A stretch of 24,965 nt of DNA from a virus (IMGVR_UViG_3300042561_000323:1-24965), one strand, 5' to 3'. Positions 7,135 to 12,162 are shown, counted from the stretch's first letter. The notes: generated by a model from the letters alone, not told the origin. Numbers and translations: made by a program.

Positions 7135-7335
7135 TCAGGCGGCGGTGCTTTGTGCCACTTCCTCATCTGGCACACCGTGAAGAATGTCGATCATCTGCTG
7201 GTGGTAAGCATCAGCTTTGACCACTACATTGTGAGACTCAGTTACATCCTCAATGTCATACTTTGTGAGTTCCAAAGTATTAATCACAGTGGAGAGGAGA
7301 TCAGTCAGTGCCTCAATCTTTTGAGCGTCAGTCAT
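7135..7335 (-). CDS. Hypothetical protein, 66 aa, with translated hairpin tail
   Basis: A 66-residue acidic helical protein starting MTDAQKIEALTDLLSTVIN. Its codons are AT-richer than those of the surrounding island, so it resembles the rest of the phage. The GTGCCA/TGGCAC hairpin (7151-7174) is read in frame near the end, giving VPDEEVAQ followed by STAA. The leader has CTACAATAG. The tail similarity to the methyltransferase at 17292-18164 (VPAGQVAQ) comes from the shared hairpin, not common ancestry of the proteins. Confidence 0.7.
   Translation of the reverse strand: MTDAQKIEALTDLLSTVINTLELTKYDIEDVTESHNVVVKADAYHQQMIDILHGVPDEEVAQSTAA
7151..7174 (-). repeat. GTGCCA hairpin, in-frame copy
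   Basis: A 7-bp stem TGTGCCA/TGGCACA with a 10-nt loop, inside the last codons of the 66-aa gene. Same family as the copies at 8092-8117, 8491-8520, 11131-11156, 11303-11328 and 17326-17349. Confidence 0.7.
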
Positions 7336-7378
7336 CAGATCCCTTTGCGGTTGATCCTATTGTAGGGGGTGGCGCCCC

Positions 7379-7630
7379 TCAGAACGCCACCAACTGATCC
7401 AGATCCCATTGTGGCACACGGGCGACCTCATCGATCACGTAGTTGCCGCGATGCTTGCGAATCCAGGCGTTAACGTGCTTCGTGGTGGTGGCGCTCCACT
7501 GGTAAGCGGTGCGGATCCAACCCTTGCCAGGGACGATGGCGGCGACGGGTTGATCATAGGAGAACAGGATGCAGGTCCCGTCTGCCAGGGTCACCTCGGT
7601 TTGGTTGCTGCCGACTTGCTGGACTTTCAT
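7379..7630 (-). CDS. Small conserved-type protein, 83 aa (possible DUF8033-like)
   Basis: An 83-residue protein with the layout DGTCILFSYDQPVAA, then GKGWIRTAYQWSATTTKHVNAWIRKH. The combination LFSY-x-x-PVAA with T-x-x-WS-x-TTTKH is a pattern I associate with a small domain of unknown function in cyanobacteria and their phages. It looks like a beta-rich fold with a helix. The ATG at 7630 follows TTACAATACTCTCAGTTCAC. A half GTGCCA motif is present near the stop. Function unknown. Confidence 0.65.
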   Translation of the reverse strand: MKVQQVGSNQTEVTLADGTCILFSYDQPVAAIVPGKGWIRTAYQWSATTTKHVNAWIRKHRGNYVIDEVARVPQWDLDQLVAF

Positions 7631-7665
7631 GTGGTTCGCTTGTGAACTGAGAGTATTGTAAGGGG

Positions 7666-7833
7666 TCAGCGGGCGATCAGGTCGCCTGCAGTGTACAGTG
7701 CCTGAGCTGTCACATGGCGGACGGGGCGAATCGGTTCCCAGAGCAACCACAGCAGCAGAGCACCAACGGTCAGGCGGAGCATGGTAGCACGGTGGAAGTC
7801 TGCGGAGCGGGAACGGGTCAGGGCTTTGATCAT
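7666..7833 (-). CDS. Small membrane protein, 55 aa (GC-rich island)
   Basis: A 55-residue protein with a basic N-terminus (MIKALTRSRSADFHR) followed by one probable membrane helix (LTVGALLLWLLWEPI). The positive-inside rule places the N-terminus in the cytoplasm. Its start overlaps the stop of the upstream 48-aa gene by 4 nt (ATGA), so the two are coupled. The next promoter-like leader follows its TGA directly. Role unknown; small membrane proteins are common in phage takeover regions. Confidence 0.6.
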   Translation of the reverse strand: MIKALTRSRSADFHRATMLRLTVGALLLWLLWEPIRPVRHVTAQALYTAGDLIAR

Positions 7834-7976
7834 GGTGCCAGGTGAGCGGGGGAACCACAGGAGCGGTAGAATTCTACCATGCGTTCCGCTTCGTCAAGGG
7901 TGGGGAACCATTGCGACCGCCACTCACAATTGTTGTAGGGGACCTGGTAGCGGACTTCGTAGCGGGTCAGTGCCAT
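7830..7976 (-). CDS. Hypothetical protein, 48 aa (GC-rich island)
   Basis: A 48-residue protein starting MALTRYEVRYQVPYNN, then WFPTLDEAERMVEFYRSCG. The beta-strand, beta-strand, helix order (with TLDEAERMVEFYR as the helix) fits a small compact fold seen in many tiny cyanophage proteins. It overlaps the downstream membrane-protein gene by 4 nt. The ATG is preceded by CGACCC as in other island genes. Confidence 0.6.
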   Translation of the reverse strand: MALTRYEVRYQVPYNNCEWRSQWFPTLDEAERMVEFYRSCGSPAHLAP

Positions 7977-8091
7977 GGGTCGATTGAAATGCTTTGGGGT
8001 GGGCAGTCCTCACCTCTGCCCTTGGGGGGTCCTCTTTCCTCCCCCCTGGTGAACATAGTATGGCACGGGCTGGGGGTCAGATCAACGGGGT

Positions 8092-8117
8092 CTGTGCCAG
8101 TTCAAAAAGTGGCACAG
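8092..8117. repeat. GTGCCA hairpin
   Basis: An 8-bp perfect stem CTGTGCCA/TGGCACAG with a 10-nt loop in non-coding DNA. It is followed on the minus-strand downstream side by G-rich hairpins, as with other copies. Confidence 0.7.
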
Positions 8118-8167
8118 GGTGGCTGGTCAGGGGGTGCTGGGGCTCTATGATAAGGTCACAAGCGAAG

Positions 8168-8222
8168 GAGGGGCGGGGTATCCCTGAGGATGAAAAAGGT
8201 CGCCACGGGAGCAGCCTTAAAT
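8168..8222. other. Conserved two-copy element, copy 1
   Basis: About 55 bp similar to 11206-11260. The best preserved part reads GGTATCCCTG-NN-GAYGAAAA, then TCGCCAC. Both copies lie between a minus-strand gene's stop and a GTGCCA hairpin. On the plus strand both copies can be read as EGRGIPxDE (frames 8147-8227 and 11182-11259), with synonymous differences at Arg and Asp. It may be a small RNA, a regulatory site or a tiny gene. Confidence 0.5.
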
Positions 8223-8252
8223 TATAAAAAGCATCGCAAAAAAGGGAGGGCG

Positions 8253-8429
8253 TCACCGCCACCCCAGAAAGGTGGCAGGGTTGCCATAGTCTGCGATCAC
8301 AATCCCATTGCAACGGATCTCACAGTAACCGTAATCCTCAGACAGACTGTAGCACAGATCGTAGGCGCGATCCTCATCAGTGGTCGTGTTCTCCCAGGGA
8401 GCGGAGGGGCAGATCACATCGTAACGCAT
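8253..8429 (-). CDS. Hypothetical protein, 58 aa
   Basis: A 58-residue acidic, Cys- and Tyr-rich protein: MRYDVICPSAPWE, then TDEDRAYDLCYSLSEDYGY and CEIRCNGIVIADYGN. The alternation of a strand, a helix and two strands suggests a small alpha/beta fold. The leader has CCTTATACTGG and the ATG at 8429 is chosen over an upstream extension that would cross it. It lies at the right edge of the GC-rich island. Function unknown. Confidence 0.65.
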   Translation of the reverse strand: MRYDVICPSAPWENTTTDEDRAYDLCYSLSEDYGYCEIRCNGIVIADYGNPATFLGWR

Positions 8430-8490
8430 TCGGTTTGGTTCGTTTGGTATGAAACCAGTATAAGGGGTCAGGCGGCAGGATCGGGGGTGG

Positions 8491-8520
8491 CAGTGTGCCA
8501 CCTATTCAACTGGCACACTG
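8491..8520. repeat. GTGCCA hairpin overlapping a stop codon
   Basis: A perfect 10-bp stem CAGTGTGCCA/TGGCACACTG with a 10-nt loop. The TGA stop of the nucleotidyltransferase-like gene (8506-8508) lies in the loop, so the hairpin begins inside the coding sequence and ends after it. Confidence 0.8.
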
Positions 8521-9402
8521 AAAGCGTCCGCTGTTGAAGTTATGATAAGCGAAGACCTCACGATTGACCAGTTTGAACATACCAAACTCATTGGTCATGA
8601 CATAACCTTCGGCATCAATTCGGTTGCCGTTAATGTAAGCGGCAGGACCATCATTGCGGCAGAGGAACAAACAATCATCTTTGATAGACTTCACCAATGC
8701 CCACAGACGCAGCAGGTTAATGTCACAATCAAAGTCTTTGGGGTTGACTTCTTCACCAGCACGAATGCAGGCATTGATCTGTTGTTTGATCTTTGTCGCT
8801 TCCTTATCACTCACAAAGGTGGCAGTGGTTGCCATTTGACGGGCAAAGTTGCAGACCTCTTCAACATCAGCGAACGACTCCTGATTGTGCAGGATGTATG
8901 CATTCGGTTTCACGAACTTCACGTGCTCAGTATCATTCCAGATAGCACGGTCAGGGAATGCAACAGCGTCACGAAGATCGCTCTCAGCATAATAGCAAGT
9001 GTGCGGAGCGATGATGATGCTTTGCGTTACAATGTCACCGAACTGATAGGTAATGGTGTTGGAAGTGTACTCATTCAGTCCACCAAACCCGATGAAGTCT
9101 GCCTGATAGATTGTCTCAGTACGGGGCAGACTATCAAAGCAACAGTGCAGAATCTGTGCAACGTTGCCATCATAAAATGCATCTACCTCTTCGTGAGAGT
9201 GAGCAATACGAATCTTTTTCTTGTTAAAGACTGCTTTGGTGCCCACGAAAAATGTACCCGTGGCAGGGTCAATACCCCACACGATAGCAGGAGCACCATC
9301 AATCTTCACAGAAAGATGACCCTTTGCAGTGAACCAATCAAGAACCGAAAGGTCACCCGTCAGGATGGTATCTTCGGGGTGTTCGAGGTGTGTGTTTTTC
9401 AT
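8506..9402 (-). CDS. KxDG nucleotidyltransferase/ligase-like protein (DUF6267-like)
   Basis: A 298-residue protein that opens with NTHLEHPEDTIL and then LSVKIDGAPAIVWGIDP, followed by FFVGTKAVFNKKK. K33-I-D-G36 matches motif I (KxDG) of the covalent nucleotidyltransferases (DNA/RNA ligases, capping enzymes); near the end EGYV (265-268) and FKLV (276-279) resemble motifs IV and V. I recall a phage family of this kind described only as DUF6267. If active, Lys33 would carry AMP. The gene has its own leader (CGTGCAATACTAA) and its stop sits in a GTGCCA hairpin. The substrate is unknown. Confidence 0.75.
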   Translation of the reverse strand: MKNTHLEHPEDTILTGDLSVLDWFTAKGHLSVKIDGAPAIVWGIDPATGTFFVGTKAVFNKKKIRIAHSHEEVDAFYDGNVAQILHCCFDSLPRTETIYQADFIGFGGLNEYTSNTITYQFGDIVTQSIIIAPHTCYYAESDLRDAVAFPDRAIWNDTEHVKFVKPNAYILHNQESFADVEEVCNFARQMATTATFVSDKEATKIKQQINACIRAGEEVNPKDFDCDINLLRLWALVKSIKDDCLFLCRNDGPAAYINGNRIDAEGYVMTNEFGMFKLVNREVFAYHNFNSGRFQCAS

Positions 9403-9444
9403 ACTGTTAGTATTGCACGAAAAAAGGAGGTCTGCAAGGGGGTG

Positions 9445-9468
9445 TGTGACAGTTCCTCAACTGTCACA
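9445..9468. repeat. Stop-overlapping hairpin (GTGACAGTT type)
   Basis: A perfect 10-bp stem TGTGACAGTT/AACTGTCACA with a 4-nt loop. The stop TGA of the 119-aa gene (9464-9466) is inside one arm. It is a variant of the GTGCCA hairpin in which both arms changed together (CC to AC, GG to GT), so pairing is kept. Confidence 0.75.
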
Positions 9469-9823
9469 AGTCATCCAGATTTACATTTTCCCAACCACTA
9501 AAATCAGGTTCTACATCACCCAGAAGTTGCTGAGCATAATATAACGTGCCACGTTCAAAGTTTCTATCACGAAAATCATCAGTTTGCCCACGATGCTTAT
9601 ACCAACTGAGAACACCGTGACCAACATCAGAACGACTCACAATCGCCATATAATGATCATCACACCACACTTCATTCTCTTCTGCCATCTCACGCAATGC
9701 GGTGAGAGTTGCACAACACCAGTTGCGTTCTAGAAAGTTACCATTCTCATCAAAACCACATTTAGGATCATCACCTTCCCAATCTTTCACGAATGTGGAA
9801 CAACGGGGGCATTTGTAAGTCAT
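9464..9823 (-). CDS. Hypothetical protein with zinc-ribbon-like N-terminus, 119 aa
   Basis: A 119-residue acidic protein. The N-terminus MTYKCPRCSTFVKDWEGDD has a CPxC knuckle, with further cysteines at PKCGF and NWCCATL that could complete a zinc site. The rest contains SDVGHGVLSWYKHRGQ and a helical tail. The leader has CGTGCAATACTAAGATC and CAAAGGGATCTG before ATG; the last part is shared with the leader of the gene at 7135-7335. Function unknown. Confidence 0.7.
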   Translation of the reverse strand: MTYKCPRCSTFVKDWEGDDPKCGFDENGNFLERNWCCATLTALREMAEENEVWCDDHYMAIVSRSDVGHGVLSWYKHRGQTDDFRDRNFERGTLYYAQQLLGDVEPDFSGWENVNLDDL

Positions 9824-9861
9824 CAGATCCCTTTGTTTGTGATCTTAGTATTGCACGAAAA

Positions 9862-9883
9862 AAGGGGGGACGCAACCCCCCTT
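9862..9883 (-). terminator. Rho-independent terminator
   Basis: On the minus strand AAGGGGGG, a 6-nt loop and CCCCCCTT form an 8-bp stem followed by TTTTTT and then directly by the promoter-like CGTGCAATAC (9848-9857) of the next gene. This is the clearest terminator-promoter junction in the region. Confidence 0.8.
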
Positions 9884-9890
9884 GTGCCAC

Positions 9891-10106
9891 TTATTCAACT
9901 GTCACACTCTCAATCAGTTCTTGAATCACATCTTCATCATACACATACGAAATCTCAGTGAGAACATCCTCCTCAGATTTACCTGCGAAGTTCTCAACAA
10001 TCGTATCATACGCAAACTGAATCAAACACTTAACGTCCATCTCATCAACAATACGCTCAGCGTAGTTTTCAATGAGTTGGTCAAGTTGTTGGGAAGTGAG
10101 AGTCAT
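9891..10106 (-). CDS. Hypothetical helical protein, 71 aa
   Basis: A 71-residue, very acidic, all-helical protein starting MTLTSQQLDQLIENYAERIVDEMD. The gene at 10862-11074 starts in a similar way (MTLSNQTIQKLADALTPEVVD) and may be a distant relative; both look like small cyanophage proteins. The stop TAA lies in the loop of an imperfect GTGCCA/TGTCAC hairpin (9883-9906), followed by the 9862-9883 terminator. Function unknown. Confidence 0.75.
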   Translation of the reverse strand: MTLTSQQLDQLIENYAERIVDEMDVKCLIQFAYDTIVENFAGKSEEDVLTEISYVYDEDVIQELIESVTVE

Positions 10107-10115
10107 GAGTTTGTA

Positions 10116-10295
10116 TCAGTTAGAAGGAAAGTTACGGCAGACAGCATCACATAGCGTCTTCACCAGTTCCTGTTGTTCTTCATTGTATTCATCACCCCAA
10201 GTGTCATAAAAAAAACTTTCGATGATACAATCAATGTCCTCCATGAGTTGTTCACGAGCAGACAACATTTCCAGTTTAGGATTCAATTCAGGCAT
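10116..10295 (-). CDS. Hypothetical acidic protein, 59 aa
   Basis: A 59-residue acidic helical protein starting MPELNPKLEMLSAREQLMEDIDC, with DTWGDEYNEEQQELVK further on. Its ATG shares one base with the stop of the upstream 41-aa gene (TGATG), so they are translated together. It ends 10 nt before the start of the 71-aa gene. No function recognised. Confidence 0.65.
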   Translation of the reverse strand: MPELNPKLEMLSAREQLMEDIDCIIESFFYDTWGDEYNEEQQELVKTLCDAVCRNFPSN

Positions 10296-10420
10296 CAGTA
10301 ATCGTAGTTAGCGTTCAGGTACTCATTGACATCGAACTTCTCATCACGAAGTTCAGGAATGTCAAGGTCAAAAATCTCACCGGGCATGTCTTGGATTTCA
10401 GACCAGAGTTCATCAAACAT
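10295..10420 (-). CDS. Tiny acidic protein, 41 aa
   Basis: A 41-residue acidic protein starting MFDELWSEIQDMPGEIFDLD and ending NEYLNANYDY. Start ATG at 10420, with TGATG coupling to the next gene. The leader includes GATACATTCGTCC and CTGAGAGACAAACC before ATG. It is too short for domain assignment; the reading frame is supported by its coupling and its dense operon context. Confidence 0.55.
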   Translation of the reverse strand: MFDELWSEIQDMPGEIFDLDIPELRDEKFDVNEYLNANYDY

Positions 10421-10459
10421 GGTTTGTCTCTCAGGGACGAATGTAATGTATCAGGGTCT

Positions 10460-10479
10460 GGGGGGCATTGCAACCCCCC
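10460..10479 (-). terminator. Spacer terminator hairpin with TTGCAA loop
   Basis: GGGGGG/CCCCCC with an 8-nt loop containing TTGCAA, immediately after a GTGCCA-type hairpin (10481-10504) downstream of the gene at 10500-10793. The same hairpin-plus-TTGCAA order recurs at 10838-10850 and 11113-11130. No U-run follows. Confidence 0.5.
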
Positions 10480-10499
10480 TTGTGCCACTTGTCAGACTG

Positions 10500-10793
10500 T
10501 CACACCAAACAGAATGCGTGGTTTTGAACAACATTTACCATGACACATTCCTGACGAAACTGTTTCTTATACTCGTCTGCAATGATCAACACTTCATCCA
10601 ACATTTCCTCAGAGATAACAGTGAGAATACGAACCTTTTCGTATTCACCATTCCAACAACCATAACCCTCAGTGAGTGTAAACCCCGTCAGGTTTTCTTG
10701 AATGATTTCTTTCAAAAACGAAGAGAACATTACTGCATTCACTTCACCTGCATCAGGAATGTTTGCACCGAAGTAAACAGTGGTGGTGAACAT
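10500..10793 (-). CDS. Hypothetical protein, 97 aa
   Basis: A 97-residue protein starting MFTTTVYFGANIPDAGEVNAV, then the segment GFTLTEGYGCWNGEYEKVRIL and a helix EEMLDEVLIIADEYKKQF. The order of strand, helix, glycine-rich turn, strand and helix recalls small ferredoxin-like domains such as DUF3574, but I cannot prove membership. Its stop overlaps an imperfect GTGCCA/TGTCAC hairpin. Own leader, single-gene cassette. Confidence 0.7.
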   Translation of the reverse strand: MFTTTVYFGANIPDAGEVNAVMFSSFLKEIIQENLTGFTLTEGYGCWNGEYEKVRILTVISEEMLDEVLIIADEYKKQFRQECVMVNVVQNHAFCLV

Positions 10794-10861
10794 TGAAGTT
10801 TCTCAACTGTGGTTAGAATACACGAAACCAGGGACCTTGCAACATACCCTGTGACACTTTC

Positions 10862-11074
10862 TCAACTGGCACTCTTCATGTAGATACGGTCCATAATGCA
10901 CAATGAAAGGTCAAAACGAATGTCATCATCAACATCACCCATCTTTGCCTGAATAGCATCAGGAATGATCTCTTGCATAAAGTCTACCCAACGTTCATCA
11001 GCAAAAATATAATCAACCACTTCAGGGGTCAAAGCATCAGCGAGTTTCTGAATAGTTTGGTTGGAGAGAGTCAT
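10862..11074 (-). CDS. Hypothetical helical protein, 70 aa
   Basis: A 70-residue helical acidic protein starting MTLSNQTIQKLADALTPEVVDYIF and ending CIMDRIYMKSAS. The ATG at 11074 is preferred over a TTG at 11077. Its TGA stop falls in the loop of an imperfect hairpin GTGACAC...GTGCCAG-type (10851-10872). Possible distant relative of the 71-aa protein at 9891-10106. Confidence 0.7.
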   Translation of the reverse strand: MTLSNQTIQKLADALTPEVVDYIFADERWVDFMQEIIPDAIQAKMGDVDDDIRFDLSLCIMDRIYMKSAS

Positions 11075-11130
11075 CAAAACCTCACGAACAAATGTACACT
11101 AACCCATCACCTGGTAGGTTGCAACCACCC

Positions 11131-11156
11131 TTGTGCCACTAGACAAACTGGCACAA
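11131..11156. repeat. GTGCCA hairpin
   Basis: A perfect 8-bp stem TTGTGCCA/TGGCACAA with a 10-nt loop in non-coding DNA. On the minus-strand downstream side it is followed by a GGTTGCAACC hairpin. Unlike most copies no gene ends here; the conserved two-copy element lies where a gene would be expected. Confidence 0.75.
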
Positions 11157-11205
11157 GACCCCTTGATCGGGACCATCTGCCGTGATATCTTATAACAAAT
11201 TCAAT

Positions 11206-11260
11206 GAGGGGAGAGGTATCCCTGTAGACGAAAATACATCGCCACCGCTCCTGCCATAAA
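11206..11260. other. Conserved two-copy element, copy 2
   Basis: Related to 8168-8222 (see there). The plus-strand frame 11182-11259, starting at GTG, would give a 25-residue peptide containing EGRGIPVDE. The minus strand shows TATTTTATGG at the place of copy 1's TATAATTTAAGG, so a small minus-strand RNA is also possible. Confidence 0.5.
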
Positions 11261-11266
11261 ATATTC

Positions 11267-11296
11267 ATTCTCAATAAGGCGCGCCTTATTGAGAAT
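11267..11296. repeat. 30-bp perfect palindrome
   Basis: ATTCTCAATAAGGCG is followed directly by its reverse complement, giving a 30-bp perfect palindrome with GGCGCGCC at the centre. The outer 11-bp arms recur exactly at 11993-12003 and 12012-12022. It could be a bidirectional terminator, a protein-binding site or a recombination site. Confidence 0.85.
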
Positions 11297-11302
11297 TATA
11301 TC

Positions 11303-11328
11303 ATGTGCCAATATTTAAACTGGCACAT
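11303..11328. repeat. GTGCCA hairpin at a stop codon
   Basis: A perfect 8-bp stem ATGTGCCA/TGGCACAT with a 10-nt loop. The last base of the TAA stop of the 50-aa gene (11328-11330) lies at the edge of the stem. Confidence 0.75.
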
Positions 11329-11480
11329 TACTCGAACGGATCGAACTCTTGTACCCTACAATGGATATCTTCACCTGGTTCGAGTTCGAGTAAGTCACGC
11401 CAATTAATATTATCTAGATCTAGATCATCATAACACATGATGTCTAGTGTTACCTGTATGATGCGTTTTTGTGCTAGCAT
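11328..11480 (-). CDS. Hypothetical acidic protein, 50 aa
   Basis: A 50-residue protein starting MLAQKRIIQVTLDIMCYDDLDLDNINW and ending EDIHCRVQEFDPFE. A beta strand, a helix and a strand are likely. The minus strand has GATACAATCT about 33 nt before the ATG, matching the window's TACAAT box. Codons in the DDLDLD part are CTA GAT CTA GAT, linking it to the CTAGAT/CTCGACGAG repeats just upstream. Function unknown. Confidence 0.65.
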   Translation of the reverse strand: MLAQKRIIQVTLDIMCYDDLDLDNINWRDLLELEPGEDIHCRVQEFDPFE

Positions 11481-11486
11481 AGGTGT

Positions 11487-11828
11487 CTCGTCTAGATGTA
11501 TGTGTCTAGTCTAGATTGTATCATGCATAATGACGATATGCAAGACTTTCGTAATCTTGCCCATCTCGTGCATAATCCTCGTCGAGATCTAGTGCATCTT
11601 GTGCATAATACTCGTCGAGATCGTATGAATGATCGTTACAGTATGTGTAGTCGAGATCGTAGTCGTCGTACATAAGCTCGTCGAGATCTTTGAAACGCAT
11701 GTGTATTGTAGCATAAAGCTCGACGAGATGCAAGATATACTAGATGTAGATCTCGACGAGATTCATAACAATATATATGTGTTCTCGTCTAGAATTGTGT
11801 GCTTCTCGACACATGTTCTCGACTAGAT
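11487..11828. repeat. CTCGWCGAG / CTAGAT repeat array
   Basis: About ten irregular copies of CTCGTCGAGAT, CTCGACGAGAT or the variant CTCG(T/A)CTAGAT occur at 11487, 11578, 11611, 11650 (partial), 11677, 11719, 11752, 11784, 11805 (partial) and 11818, mostly 27-42 nt apart. The core CTCGWCGAG is self-complementary, so each unit could bind a dimeric protein. The left half lies in a small coding frame (11521-11700); the right half does not. Confidence 0.75.
11521..11700 (-). CDS. Acidic DLDE-repeat protein, 59 aa
   Basis: A 59-residue extremely acidic Tyr-rich protein (MRFKDLDELMYDDYDLDY, later SYDLDEYYAQDALDLDEDYA). The DLDE repeats are the translation of GATCTCGACGAG units. The ATG at 11700 is only 6 nt after a TGCTACAAT box (11703-11712), so the message would be leaderless; a TTG at 11733 is an alternative start. 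It may be a real DNA-mimic-like acidic protein or an open frame that arises because the repeats keep one frame open. Confidence 0.45.
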   Translation of the reverse strand: MRFKDLDELMYDDYDLDYTYCNDHSYDLDEYYAQDALDLDEDYARDGQDYESLAYRHYA

Positions 11829-11830
11829 TC

Positions 11831-12162
11831 TATCACGAACTCATAAGAATGTCAAGTCCTTATAAGTCTTGTGTGGGTCTCGGAGCATTTTCGCGGGGGG
11901 GCGGACTTGACAAACTCCGCGTCTTATGATACGCTCGCTTAGGTCACAAGACCCAGACACATTTATAAGTATTAAACACATAAGGTCTGGGTATTCTCAA
12001 TAATATCAACTTTATTGAGAATATTATAAAAAACACAAATATATTTCTGTTAATAATAGGTTAAATCTTCATTGTATACTATACGACACAAAATCTGTCA
12101 TACCATACAATAAATCATATATACCATACAATATATTATGGTGTAACACCTTACAATATAAA
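11831..12162. other. 332-bp non-coding region before the GIY-YIG gene
   Basis: No gene is supported. It contains GCGGA/TCCGC (11902-11921) around a TTGACA sequence, an 8-bp stem ACCCAGAC/GTCTGGGT (11951-11958 and 11985-11992) with a 26-nt AT-rich loop, the ATTCTCAATAA hairpin (11993-12022) and then three TACAATA boxes (12107, 12130 and 12152 region), the last directly before the endonuclease ATG. A plus-strand promoter within the TACAATA boxes is likely. Confidence 0.6.
11993..12022. repeat. Hairpin with the same arms as the 11267-11296 palindrome
   Basis: ATTCTCAATAA, an 8-nt loop and TTATTGAGAAT. The 11-bp arms are identical to the outer arms of the palindrome 726 nt to the left; only the loop differs. 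The two hairpins bracket the repeat island. Confidence 0.85.

Larger units (their letters stand above)
7977..8252. other. 276-bp intergenic region with several hairpins
   Basis: No minus-strand gene fits here. It holds, in order: GGGCAG/CTGCCC (8002-8020) and GGGGGG/CCCCCC (8024-8046) hairpins, a GTGCCA hairpin (8092-8117), the conserved element at 8168-8222, a TATAAT box on the minus strand (8222-8227) and the downstream hairpin of the next gene. A 26-codon plus-strand reading frame (8147-8227) runs through the conserved element. Confidence 0.6.
5243..8505. other. GC-rich island of small gene cassettes
   Basis: From about 5243 to 8505 base composition changes abruptly: G and C dominate and codons ending in G/C (GCC, GGC, CTG, CGC) prevail, while both flanks are AT-rich with different codon choice. 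The island holds about a dozen minus-strand genes of 48-123 codons, nearly all ending in TGA. Most have a leader containing TACAATAC-like boxes and ending in ACGACCC just before the ATG. One gene inside (7135-7335) has AT-rich codon use like the flanks. I infer acquisition from a GC-rich source such as a host or another phage, followed by mixing. Confidence 0.75.

Noticed and set aside
8168-8222. Cobalamin-riboswitch-like core (GCCAC followed by CCTGCC-like sequence in copy 2)
   Set aside because: Only short pieces resemble the B12-box region; the usual conserved parts and order are missing and no cobalamin-related gene follows.
8542-9501. A 319-codon plus-strand open frame opposite the nucleotidyltransferase-like gene
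   Set aside because: It is antisense to a gene with clear motifs (KIDG, EGYV, FKLV), has no family-like content, and no plus-strand promoter or ribosome-binding site stands out.
8491-11328. Integron-style attC sites as an explanation for the gene-end hairpins
   Set aside because: The hairpins lack the attC core sites (RYYYAAC/GTTRRRY) in the needed places, overlap stop codons and have no integrase nearby. The T4-type promoter/stem-loop cassette model fits better.
11339-11395. A tRNA gene suggested by GGTTCGAGTTCGAG
   Set aside because: No acceptor stem or anticodon arm fits around it; the sequence codes for part of the 50-aa protein (LLELEP).
11487-11828. A CRISPR array
   Set aside because: Units are short (9-12 bp), self-complementary and unevenly spaced, without unique spacers of equal length or cas genes.
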